Made by a program: the position numbers and the translations under genes. The notes under the pieces are model-generated. The model was not told where the DNA came from. It saw only the letters and a list, made by a program, of their open reading frames with translations, and ran no database searches. This document shows, piece after piece, positions 52,733-60,732 of a stretch of 64,000 nt of DNA (within the stretch, counting starts at the first letter, position 1; each line of letters starts with the position of its first letter). Source of the DNA: Phaeodactylibacter sp. (GTDB lineage: Bacteria > Bacteroidota > Bacteroidia > Chitinophagales > Saprospiraceae); assembly GCF_022763345.1 (NCBI RefSeq), contig NZ_JALEGS010000040.1:1-64000 (forward strand). Direction: 5' to 3'.

Positions 52733-53809
52733 ATGCGAACCTATCTGCTTACCCCCTGCCTTATTCTTCTCAGCTGCCTGAATCTCCTTGCGCAGCCTGC
52801 TCCGGATTTCAGCATCACAGATAGCGAAGGAAACAGCCATCAGCTCTACGCGGATTACCTCAATCAGGGGAAAACGGTGGTGCTCAAACTGTTTTTCACT
52901 TCCTGCCCGCCCTGTAATGCCATCGCCAGTTCTACAGAACAGCTTAACCAGGAATGGGGCGGCGGCAACAATGATGTGGTTTTCATTAGCTTGAGTATAC
53001 TGAGCAACGACACAGACAACCTGGTCAATAACTATAAAGCCAACCACGGCATCACCTATCCTGGGGCAAGCCCGGCGGGCGGTAGCCTGGCAGCCACTGC
53101 TCCCTACCAAAATGGCACCTACGGCTTTTTCCTGGGCACTCCCACCTTTGTGGTCATTGCTCCGGATGGCACCGTCGATTATGATCCCAGAGGCTCAAAT
53201 CAATCCGCGACCATTATGGAAGTGGATGCGGCCATTGAGGCAACAGGTGCTCAGCGACCGCTGGTCAGCCTGGCGAATAACGGGAGTGCTGTAGACCCCC
53301 AAGATGACGGCGTAGCCGGCATGGCCCTGGAAATAGTAGAGCTGGACTCCATGGTAGCGCAGACCAATAGTACCGGTTCCTACAGCTTTAACCTGCAGGT
53401 CATGCCTGGGCAATCTTACACCCTTCAAGCCACCAAGAATATCAACCCGACCAATGGTGTGAGCACCCTTGACCTGATCTTGCTGAGCCAGCATATCCTT
53501 GGCGTGCAGCCCATTACCGATCCCGAGCGCCTCCTCGCCGCAGATGCCAACCGCAGTGGAGGGGTCAGTCTCCTGGATCAAATCCGGATCCGAAAACTGA
53601 TCCTGAGCATTGACAGCGACTTTGGGGAACAACCTTCCTGGATCGTGATACCTGCAGATTATGACTTTCAAAATCCGGAAGACCCGTTTGATGAAGTATA
53701 TAACGGCAACCTCAATCAGGCCGTACTCACACCGGGCAGCCTACAGCCCCTGCAATGGAAAGCTATCAAAGTCGGGGACCTCAACCTGGACGCTAACCCA
53801 AGGGATTGA
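52733..53809 (+). CDS. Secreted redoxin protein with Ig-like and dockerin-like modules
   Basis: A 358-residue exported protein. A signal peptide ends LLA-Q. Residues ~22-165 are a thioredoxin/AhpC-like domain with Cys58-Pro-Pro-Cys61 (FFTSCPPCNA) and cis-Pro loop LGTPTFVVIAPDG. Residues ~175-240 resemble a short Ig-like/carboxypeptidase-regulatory module (VAGMALEIVELD ... STGSYSFNLQVMPG). Residues ~243-296 carry two dockerin-like EF-hand loops, NPTNGVSTLDLILLSQHILG and DANRSGGVSLLDQIRIRKL. No T9SS sorting domain is seen at the C-terminus. Attaching a redox enzyme to dockerin-like repeats is uncommon; here they may be structural calcium-binding units, not cellulosome docking. Confidence 0.8.
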   Translation: MRTYLLTPCLILLSCLNLLAQPAPDFSITDSEGNSHQLYADYLNQGKTVVLKLFFTSCPPCNAIASSTEQLNQEWGGGNNDVVFISLSILSNDTDNLVNNYKANHGITYPGASPAGGSLAATAPYQNGTYGFFLGTPTFVVIAPDGTVDYDPRGSNQSATIMEVDAAIEATGAQRPLVSLANNGSAVDPQDDGVAGMALEIVELDSMVAQTNSTGSYSFNLQVMPGQSYTLQATKNINPTNGVSTLDLILLSQHILGVQPITDPERLLAADANRSGGVSLLDQIRIRKLILSIDSDFGEQPSWIVIPADYDFQNPEDPFDEVYNGNLNQAVLTPGSLQPLQWKAIKVGDLNLDANPRD

Positions 53810-53856
53810 AAAGGATAGTATGACCATTTGATGACGCAGCGGTGAGAAGGTTGCAT

Positions 53857-53886
53857 TTTGAGAATTCAGCCCGACGAGTATCTTTG
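53857..53886 (+). promoter_or_regulatory. Canonical Bacteroidota promoter
   Basis: TTTG (53857-53860), an 18-bp spacer, then TATCTTTG (53879-53886). It is the clearest plus-strand match in the window. Transcription near 53893 leaves a 9-nt leader before ATG 53902, which decides that start. Confidence 0.7.
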
Positions 53887-53901
53887 CAGGAAAAATTAAG
53901 C

Positions 53902-55008
53902 ATGAAAATCCAACTCTTTGGGCTCCTCGCTGCCTTAATGTTCCTTTCCGCATGCGGAGGCGATACTGGGTCCACTGATCAAACCACTCAGGAAGACACA
54001 GATGCACCGGCTGCTGATACCCTGCGCTATGAGCAGGAAGCCAATCTGAAAAACCTCCGTCAACTCACCTTTGGCGGCGATAACGCTGAGGCTTATTTTA
54101 GCTTTGACAACTCCAAGCTTGTCTTTCAGGCGGCCAATGAAGCATGGGATGCTCCCTGTGATCAAATCTTCTACATGCCCATAAGCGGCTATACCGGCGA
54201 ACGCCCCCCTCTGCTCAGCACCGGTAAGGGCCGAACCACCTGTTCCTACTTTATGCCGGGCGATACCACGATCCTCTATGCCTCTACCCATCTTGGGGGA
54301 GATGCATGCCCGGAGACCCCCCCAGTTGTAAATGGCAAGTACGTTTGGCCGATTTACGAAAGTTATGACATCTTTGTGGCGGACCTTGAGGGCAATATCA
54401 AGCAGCAGCTCACGGATCATCCCGGCTATGACGCTGAAGCGACCCTGAGCCCGGATGGCTCCAAAATTGTTTTCACTTCCACCCGCTCGGGCGACCTGGA
54501 ACTTTGGACCATGAACACCGATGGTTCTGAACTGACACAGGTAACGGATGAACTGGGCTACGACGGCGGTGCATTCTTCTCTCCCGATGGGACCAAGCTC
54601 ATCTTCCGGGCTTCTCGTCCAAAAACAGAAGAAGACCAGGCAACGTATAAGGCTCTGCTGGCACAGGGGGTGGTACAGCCTACTGAAATGGAAATTTTTG
54701 TTTGCAATGTGGATGGCTCCGGCATGCAGCAGATTACCGATCTCGGTGGCGCGAATTGGGCTCCTTATTTCCACCCTTCCGGTGACAAGTTGTTGTTCTC
54801 AACCAATCACCATGTAGAAGGCGGCCGGCAGTTCAATATCTTCTCCATCAACCTGGACGGCACCGGGCTCAAGCAGGTGACTTTCGACAAGACCTTCGAT
54901 GCCTTCCCGATGTTTTCCTACGATGGCAAATACCTGGTCTTCTCCTCCAACCGCAATAATGGCGGCACCCGCGACACCAATGTGTTCCTTGCAGAGTGGC
55001 AAGATTAA
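53902..55008 (+). CDS. PD40/TolB-like beta-propeller lipoprotein
   Basis: A 368-residue lipoprotein (lipobox FLSAC, start fixed by the promoter at 53857). It has repeated PD40 blades of the TolB type: EATLSPDGSKIVFTSTRSGD, GAFFSPDGTKLIFRASRP, YFHPSGDKLLFSTNHH and MFSYDGKYLVFSSNRN. The ~35 residues after the lipid anchor are a Thr/Asp-rich linker. The protein is probably attached to a membrane on the periplasmic or surface side and binds a protein or small-molecule ligand. Proteins of this type occur singly in Bacteroidota; no peptidase domain is present. A terminator follows at 55033. Confidence 0.85.
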   Translation: MKIQLFGLLAALMFLSACGGDTGSTDQTTQEDTDAPAADTLRYEQEANLKNLRQLTFGGDNAEAYFSFDNSKLVFQAANEAWDAPCDQIFYMPISGYTGERPPLLSTGKGRTTCSYFMPGDTTILYASTHLGGDACPETPPVVNGKYVWPIYESYDIFVADLEGNIKQQLTDHPGYDAEATLSPDGSKIVFTSTRSGDLELWTMNTDGSELTQVTDELGYDGGAFFSPDGTKLIFRASRPKTEEDQATYKALLAQGVVQPTEMEIFVCNVDGSGMQQITDLGGANWAPYFHPSGDKLLFSTNHHVEGGRQFNIFSINLDGTGLKQVTFDKTFDAFPMFSYDGKYLVFSSNRNNGGTRDTNVFLAEWQD

Positions 55009-55032
55009 TAAAGGCCGCCTTTCTGTAGTTAT

Positions 55033-55078
55033 GGAAAGCCGGTATATCCTTTCGGGGTTATACCGGCTTTCCCGTTTT
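55033..55078 (+). terminator. Intrinsic terminator
   Basis: GGAAAGCCGGTATA (55033-55046) pairs perfectly over 14 bp with TATACCGGCTTTCC (55059-55072), with a 12-base loop, followed by CGTTTT. It lies 24 bp after the PD40 lipoprotein gene. Confidence 0.8.
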
Positions 55079-55110
55079 AAATCTTAATTTTAGGGCCTGA
55101 AAAGAACCCT

Positions 55111-55920
55111 ATGAAATACCTATTGACCCTGTTTGCTGCATTACTGGTTGTACCTTCGCTTTTTGGGCAAAACGGCACGCCTCCTCCGGCGGGTGCCCGG
55201 GGCATTGGCATGGGCTTTACGGGCCTGACCTTCCATGATGTACACGCGGTATTCAGTAATGCGGCCGGTATCGCCAACCTTGACCGCACCTCTGTAGCTG
55301 CTTTTGGAGAGCAGCGCTTCCTCCTTGAAGAGTTGGGCGTTTATTCCTTTGCAGTGGCTTTGCCTACCAATGCCGGCACTTTTGGGCTGGGCGTTCAGCA
55401 CTTTGGATTTGAAGGCTATAACGAGCAGCGTATCGGACTCGCCTATGCCCGGCCCTTGGCTGATAACCTTTCCATCGGAGGGCAGTTTTTAGCCCTGAAT
55501 ACTCAAATTGAGGAATACGGCAGCCGGCTGGCGCTGACTTTCGCTCTAGGATTGCAATATCAGGCATTGCCACAGCTGGAATTTGCCGCCCATATCAATA
55601 GCCCGGCGCGGGTGGAGGAAGCCAACGGGGCCTTTTTGCCTACCGTGCTCAGTGTTGGCGCACGGTATTCGCCCTCCGATCAGGTATCCATTTTACTGGA
55701 AGCAGAAAAAGACATCGACTATCCGGTCCGCACTAAAATCGGCATTGAATATCAGGTTGCCGACCCCTTTTACCTGCGGTTTGGTGCTGCTACGCACCCG
55801 GCGACCGTGACGCTAGGGATCGGGTACCAAATTGCAGACCGGCTTTGGTTTGATGTAGCATCAGGTTATCACGAAATCCTGGGTTTTTCGCCCGCCGGGG
55901 GCATTCATTATCAGTTCTAA
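55111..55920 (+). CDS. PorV/FadL-like outer-membrane beta-barrel protein
   Basis: A 269-residue exported protein with a signal peptide ending LFG-Q. The N-terminal motif ARGIGMGFTGLTFHDVHAVF and SNAAGIANLD is shared with PorV/PorQ- and FadL-like barrels. The rest shows alternating strands (FGLGVQHFGFEGYNEQRIGL, FYLRFGAATHPATVTLGIGY) and ends in Phe. It is probably an outer-membrane protein, but the exact family is uncertain: PorQ-like T9SS accessory, transport or structural. mqnB begins 13 bp downstream, so the two are likely co-transcribed. Confidence 0.75.
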   Translation: MKYLLTLFAALLVVPSLFGQNGTPPPAGARGIGMGFTGLTFHDVHAVFSNAAGIANLDRTSVAAFGEQRFLLEELGVYSFAVALPTNAGTFGLGVQHFGFEGYNEQRIGLAYARPLADNLSIGGQFLALNTQIEEYGSRLALTFALGLQYQALPQLEFAAHINSPARVEEANGAFLPTVLSVGARYSPSDQVSILLEAEKDIDYPVRTKIGIEYQVADPFYLRFGAATHPATVTLGIGYQIADRLWFDVASGYHEILGFSPAGGIHYQF

Positions 55921-55933
55921 AAAACGCTTTGCT

Positions 55934-56623
55934 TTGAATATACTTATCGTCTCTGCCACGCCCTTTGAAATCGCAGCTCTCCGCGCCCACTTACAATCTG
56001 CATTCGTACAGACGGCTGAGCATCAATTTCAAAAAGGAGATGTCAAAGTTGCGCTTTTGATTACCGGTGTGGGCCTGCCCCTGACCGGATATGCTTTAGG
56101 GCGGGTGCTGGCACTGGAGGAATGGAACCTTGTGATCAATGCCGGCATTGCAGGCTCGCTGTCTGCTAAGTTCGATCCGGGCAGTGTGGTACAGGTGGTG
56201 ACAGAGCGTTTTGCGGACCTGGGGGTGGAAGAAGCGGACGGGCGCTTTACTTCCGTCCATGAAATGGGGCTCATTGAAAAGGGGCAGGCTCCCTTTGATG
56301 AACAGGGCAGACTGCGCAATCAGCACGCACAAGGGTTTGACTTTCTGCCTCAGGCGCACGGCATCAGCGTTAACCGGGTGCACGGGTCAGCGGCTTCTAT
56401 TGAGCAATTGAAGCACAACTACCCGGACGCGGAGATTGAGTCGATGGAAGGCGCGGCATTCTTCTACGCCTGCCTGATGGAAAAGGTGCCATTTCTGGAA
56501 ATCCGGTCCGTATCCAACTTTGTGGAGCCCCGCAACCGGGACAACTGGAAAGTGGAAGAAGCCCTTTCCGCACTGAATAAAACCCTTATCGAGCTGTTGC
56601 AATCGCTGTTCAACAGTTATTAG
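55934..56623 (+). CDS. mqnB: Futalosine hydrolase, TTG start
   Basis: A 229-residue nucleosidase of the MTA/SAH nucleosidase fold that splits futalosine in the alternative menaquinone pathway. The N-terminus NILIVSATPFEIAALRAHL is characteristic and begins at a TTG codon (55934), since no in-frame ATG is available nearby. Other family segments are LLITGVGLPLTGYALGRVL, VINAGIAGSL and the catalytic-site ESMEGAAFFYACL. The frame is open further upstream but would start inside the preceding gene. Its stop overlaps the convergent prmC stop by 4 bp. No other mqn gene is in the window. Confidence 0.88.
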   Translation: MNILIVSATPFEIAALRAHLQSAFVQTAEHQFQKGDVKVALLITGVGLPLTGYALGRVLALEEWNLVINAGIAGSLSAKFDPGSVVQVVTERFADLGVEEADGRFTSVHEMGLIEKGQAPFDEQGRLRNQHAQGFDFLPQAHGISVNRVHGSAASIEQLKHNYPDAEIESMEGAAFFYACLMEKVPFLEIRSVSNFVEPRNRDNWKVEEALSALNKTLIELLQSLFNSY

Positions 56624-57462
56624 CCTTTCACAGCCCTTAGTATCCGGGGCTTACCGCTCATGTCTTGCTTGAGCCTAGCCATTTTAAAACCCTGACTTTC
56701 AACAGTTTTAAGCACCTCAGCTCCATTGAACTCATTGAGCTCGTAGTAGAGCATGCCCCCTGAGGAAAGATGAGCTTTCGCAAACCGGGCAATAACCTCG
56801 TAAAAGACAAGGGCGTTTTCGGTATCGGTGAATAGCGCCAGATGAGGCTCGTGCTCAAGCACGTGTTTGGGCATCAGCCTGGCTTCTGAGGGCGGAATGT
56901 ATGGCGGATTGCTCACGATGAGGTCATAAACAGGAAATCGGGGCCAGCTTTGTTCGTCAAGGATGTCGGCCTGCAGAAAATGGACAACTGATCCCAACTG
57001 GGCTGCATTTTGGCTGGCGACCTCCAGGGCACCCTGACTGACGTCCAGCCCGGCAACAGCCCAATTAGGACGGTGCTCCTTGAGGGTAAGTGGGATGCAG
57101 CCTGTGCCGGTACCAATATCCAAAACAGAACGCCCGGACCCCACAGGATGGTCCTGCAATATTTCATAAACCAGTTCTTCCGTTTCCGCTCTTGGGATAA
57201 GCGTATCGGAGGTAACCGTAAACTTCAGCCCGTAAAAGTCAGCCTGACCAAGGATATATTGCCAGGGTTCGCCATTGATTAGTCTTTGCGCGATGTCCTG
57301 AAGTCTTGACGCTTGCTCTGTTGGCAGCTCATCTTCCCGGTTCAGGTTACGGACCCCGAAAGCATCCTCGAAAACCAAACGGGCGATATTGCGGGCCTCC
57401 CGTTCATCGTATACGGCGGTAATCTGACGGACAAGCCCCCGGTAAGCATGGGCAATTTTCAT
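56620..57462 (-). CDS. prmC: Peptide chain release factor N5-glutamine methyltransferase
   Basis: A 280-residue enzyme that methylates the Gln of the GGQ motif in release factors. The N-terminal helical domain is followed by a SAM fold: SVLDIGTGTGCIPLTL, then VAGLDVSQGALEVASQNA, and the catalytic NPPY in DLIVSNPPYIPPSEA. Length is normal. Its ATG overlaps the stop of the upstream PAS kinase gene by 4 bp, so it is the second gene of that unit. Confidence 0.93.
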   Translation of the reverse strand: MKIAHAYRGLVRQITAVYDEREARNIARLVFEDAFGVRNLNREDELPTEQASRLQDIAQRLINGEPWQYILGQADFYGLKFTVTSDTLIPRAETEELVYEILQDHPVGSGRSVLDIGTGTGCIPLTLKEHRPNWAVAGLDVSQGALEVASQNAAQLGSVVHFLQADILDEQSWPRFPVYDLIVSNPPYIPPSEARLMPKHVLEHEPHLALFTDTENALVFYEVIARFAKAHLSSGGMLYYELNEFNGAEVLKTVESQGFKMARLKQDMSGKPRILRAVKG

Positions 57463-59312
57463 TGCACAAAGGTAAGGATAAATGTAGAGCCCAGCCCAGG
57501 CTCGCTTTGCACTTCAATGCTCCCCCCAAGAGCTTCCACCTGCTGTTTGGTCATAAACAGCCCCAGGCCTTCCCCCCGGCTATCCTGATGCAGGCGCCCG
57601 CCCAGTTTGAAAATTTTATCCCCGTAGCGGTCCAGGTCAATACCGATGCCATAATCTCTTACCCGCACTACAATTCGATCCCCCTCCTGCACCCCGATAA
57701 TATCCACGGTCTTCTTGCGCTTGGTGGTGCCGTATTTGATGGCATTGGTAACCAGATTGTGAAATATACTATCCAGATAGGCCGGTACAGACTGCACATA
57801 GAGGTCATCGGGCACTCCTACCAAAAACTGAATGCCTTCCCGGAAGACACTCTCGTTATTGAGCTCAATGACTCGGATGATGGTCTCCAGCAGATTGCAC
57901 GGTACCCAGGTGGTCATATCAAGGCTCTGCTCAAAGTTCAGTAGCTCATTGACGTTGGAGAGGGTGTTATTGAGCCGGTTCACCGTCAGTCCCATCATAT
58001 CGAGGTACTCCTCGTTGGAGGGCTCCGACCGGACCATTTCCAACAGCCCCATAATATTGGCCACCGATGACCGGATGTTATGAGACACCATAAAGGAAAA
58101 ATCTTTGAGCCGCTTGTTTTGGTTAGTCGCTGTACGCAGTAATTTCTGGTGCTCTACGGCAGCCGATTTTTGCTCTGTGATGTCCTCGAAAATTCCGTAC
58201 CAGACCAACCCGCCATCCGCCTTGAGTTCAGGGCGTGCCCGCAGCCTGTTCCATCGGTGCTGCCCGGGCTCCGCAGATTTGACCCGGTATTCTAGATTCA
58301 GCTCGCTCAGGTCGCCGTTCACAGCATTGGCAATTGCAGCCCTCATCCGGTGTACATCATCTTCATGAATGGCCTCAAACCCTGGTTCTGCAGATATCCT
58401 GAGCAATTCCGGCGTCAGCGTGTGATGCAGGCGATTGACTTCCCGGCTGATGTACGGAAAATACAACTTGCCTTCTGGCGTGAGTTCCATTTGGAATACT
58501 GCGCCAGGTACATTCTGCATCAGCTTGCCCAACTGCTCTTTATGCCGTTTTACGCTTTCCTGATACGCTTTTTCTTCAGAGATGTTCTCAGCGGTGGCAA
58601 TGACGCCTATGGTTCGCCCATCTTCGTTGATGATAGGGCTGTCGATAATTTTAACTGGGAATATGCGCCCTGATTTGTCTTGATGGATTTGCTCACCACT
58701 CCACTGTTTGCCTGCCATTATTGCGGTCCGGGCTGCTTCCAAATCATCCGGGTTTTGCTCATGTACTGTAATATCAATCTGTTGTCCGAGTATTTCCTCC
58801 CGGCTGTAACCATAGATTCTTTCAGCAGCTTTGTTCCAGTAGGTCACCTTGCCTTCCAAATCAAAGGCCACCGCTGCCTGCCCAATGGTATCCAACAGCC
58901 GGCTTTTGAATTCTACTTCCTTTTGCAGCTTTTTGTGAAGGCTCAGGTCGTAGCCAATGCAAAGCACCTGAACAGGCACTCCGGCCTCGTTTACAACGGC
59001 TACAAATTCCCAGAAAGAAACCAACGTATCCATACCTGCACCTGATGGTTTGCGCAATTTGCCAATCACGCTTTTGCCCGGATTGGACAAGCATTCCTGT
59101 ACCATTGCTAAACAGGCGGCCTGGTCCTCACTGACAATAGAATGCATGGAATCTTTACCAATCGCCTTTACCGGATCAACATTAAATTTTTTGCAAAACC
59201 AATTATTGAGGTAAGTATATTTTCCCTGCAGATCTGTAGCGACGATGTAGATACTGTCGCTTTCCAATACTTTTGCCGCGATAGCGTCAACTAAAATCTG
59301 CTGTTCTAACAT
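57459..59312 (-). CDS. Triple-PAS sensor histidine kinase, cytoplasmic
   Basis: A 617-residue kinase without TM segments. Start 59312 (MLEQQILVDA) is chosen over the 59354 extension. Three PAS domains are visible: residues ~10-135 (YIVATDLQGKYTYLNNWFCK), ~145-265 (AAVAFDLEGKVTYWNKAAER) and ~280-390 (PAC motif WYGIFEDITEQK). HisKA has phospho-acceptor His411 (SFMVSHNIRSSVANIMG). HATPase_c has NLVTNAIKYG, VRDYGIGIDLDRYG and GEGLGLFMTKQQVEALGG. The signal and response regulator are unknown. It is translationally coupled to prmC by an ATGA overlap. Confidence 0.9.
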   Translation of the reverse strand: MLEQQILVDAIAAKVLESDSIYIVATDLQGKYTYLNNWFCKKFNVDPVKAIGKDSMHSIVSEDQAACLAMVQECLSNPGKSVIGKLRKPSGAGMDTLVSFWEFVAVVNEAGVPVQVLCIGYDLSLHKKLQKEVEFKSRLLDTIGQAAVAFDLEGKVTYWNKAAERIYGYSREEILGQQIDITVHEQNPDDLEAARTAIMAGKQWSGEQIHQDKSGRIFPVKIIDSPIINEDGRTIGVIATAENISEEKAYQESVKRHKEQLGKLMQNVPGAVFQMELTPEGKLYFPYISREVNRLHHTLTPELLRISAEPGFEAIHEDDVHRMRAAIANAVNGDLSELNLEYRVKSAEPGQHRWNRLRARPELKADGGLVWYGIFEDITEQKSAAVEHQKLLRTATNQNKRLKDFSFMVSHNIRSSVANIMGLLEMVRSEPSNEEYLDMMGLTVNRLNNTLSNVNELLNFEQSLDMTTWVPCNLLETIIRVIELNNESVFREGIQFLVGVPDDLYVQSVPAYLDSIFHNLVTNAIKYGTTKRKKTVDIIGVQEGDRIVVRVRDYGIGIDLDRYGDKIFKLGGRLHQDSRGEGLGLFMTKQQVEALGGSIEVQSEPGLGSTFILTFVQ

Positions 59313-59419
59313 TTTCGTGCATATTTGCGGGAAAGAGGAGGACAACGGAGGCAATATTCATCCGTCAAAATCCGAATGCAATATAATTGATTTTTTCTAA
59401 TTTTAGACAACTTCACTTG

Positions 59420-59845
59420 ATGCAAAAGGCAGCTGCTTACACCCTTGGAGGGCTGGTTCTGATTGCGGGCCTGCTATTATATTCAGGCCACCCTGTGCTG
59501 AATCGGCCTGGCCCTTTTGGCCTGCCTGCGGGTAATTGGATAGCATGGGCAGCCCTGATTGCGTTGCCGTCCGCGCAATTGCTTGGTTTATACCACAAGC
59601 AGAATAGGGAAAAGGACCCCCGGATCGGTGTTTTTTACATCGGCTCCCTGGCCGCCCTCACACTAAGCTTACTCTGGGGGGTACTGAGCTATGGATTAGC
59701 GGGTAACTGGGCTTTTGTGTTTCAGCAGCAGGAGGCTTTTGTCGGCAGTACAGAGGCGGCAAACTATTTCTTCTACCTCTCTGCTGCAACGGCGGCGCTC
59801 CCATTATTGATTTTGGTGCTTTACCTCATTTACCGGTCTCTGTAA
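59420..59845 (+). CDS. Small integral membrane protein, unknown function
   Basis: A 141-residue protein with about four hydrophobic segments (AYTLGGLVLIAGLLLY, WIAWAALIALPSAQLLG, IGSLAALTLSLLWGVLSYGL, AATAALPLLILVLYLIY). ATG 59420 is chosen, 14 bp after a -7-like TAATTTTA (59398-59405). No family recognised. The last 16 bp overlap the 3' end of the convergent metal permease gene. Confidence 0.65.
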   Translation: MQKAAAYTLGGLVLIAGLLLYSGHPVLNRPGPFGLPAGNWIAWAALIALPSAQLLGLYHKQNREKDPRIGVFYIGSLAALTLSLLWGVLSYGLAGNWAFVFQQQEAFVGSTEAANYFFYLSAATAALPLLILVLYLIYRSL

Positions 59846-60732
59846 CCTTCAGCGGATACCGGGAGGGCCTGTTGGCGAAAACGTTGGGTAAGCACGCCGG
59901 TGGAGGGCGAAAACAGCACCGCCAAAAGCAGAAAAACACCTGAAGTGACGGCCATAGCCCCTGCTACAGACCCATCAATCCAGACAGCGAGATAGTATCC
60001 GCTTACCGCAGTGAGTAGACCGAGCCCGACAGTGAGCAACAGCATGTGGTGCAGCTTTTCCGTAAGCAAGTAGGCGGTTGCAGGAGGTACAATCAAAAAG
60101 GCGACCACTAAAATAGCGCCCACCGACTCAAAGGCGACCACAGTTGTGACAGAAACTGCACTCATCAGGAGATAATGCCAAAATACCGTGGAAATCCCCA
60201 CAGCAGCAGCGTACTCTGGGTTGAAAGTCGTAATCTTAAGCCCCCGGTAACCCAATGTAACCAAAAGCAGGATGAGCAGCAGTACTCCACCCAGAATCCA
60301 GACCGGCCTTGGGCCCAGTGAGCGGCCGCTTTCCGTTATCCAGAGGTCAAGCGGCACATAGGCAATTTCGCCGTAAAGGACACAATCCTGATCAAGGTCA
60401 ACCTGCCCGGCGTAGAGCGAAATCAGTATAATGCCCATGGCAAACAGCCAGGTGAAGGTAATGCCAATAGATGCATCTATCTGCAAACGGGCCTTTTGAT
60501 ACAGGAATTCAATCATAAAAGTCGTAAGTACCCCCAGTGCAGCTGCACCGATCAGCATAGGCAATACATCCCGGGATTCTGATAACAGGTAGGCTATCAC
60601 GATCCCGGGCAGTACCGCATGGGAAATCGCATCCCCCACCATGGCCATTTTGCGGAGGATGAGGAAAGTGCCCAGCAGCCCGCAGCTTGTGGCAACCAGT
60701 GAACCGGTTAAAATAATCCAAAATGCATTCAT
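59830..60732 (-). CDS. Zn/Mn ABC transporter permease (ABC-3 family)
   Basis: A 300-residue inner-membrane permease of the ZnuB/MntB/TroC-D family with about nine TM segments. The N-terminal ATSCGLLGTFLILRKMAMVG and DAISHAVLPGIVIAYLL are the family signature; FESVGAILVVAFLIVPPATA is a conserved late segment. It pairs with the larger permease encoded upstream, whose stop overlaps this start by 4 bp (ATGA). The two probably form a heterodimeric channel for Mn2+, Zn2+ or Fe2+, energised by the ATPase at 62038. Confidence 0.93.
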   Translation of the reverse strand: MNAFWIILTGSLVATSCGLLGTFLILRKMAMVGDAISHAVLPGIVIAYLLSESRDVLPMLIGAAALGVLTTFMIEFLYQKARLQIDASIGITFTWLFAMGIILISLYAGQVDLDQDCVLYGEIAYVPLDLWITESGRSLGPRPVWILGGVLLLILLLVTLGYRGLKITTFNPEYAAAVGISTVFWHYLLMSAVSVTTVVAFESVGAILVVAFLIVPPATAYLLTEKLHHMLLLTVGLGLLTAVSGYYLAVWIDGSVAGAMAVTSGVFLLLAVLFSPSTGVLTQRFRQQALPVSAEGYRDR

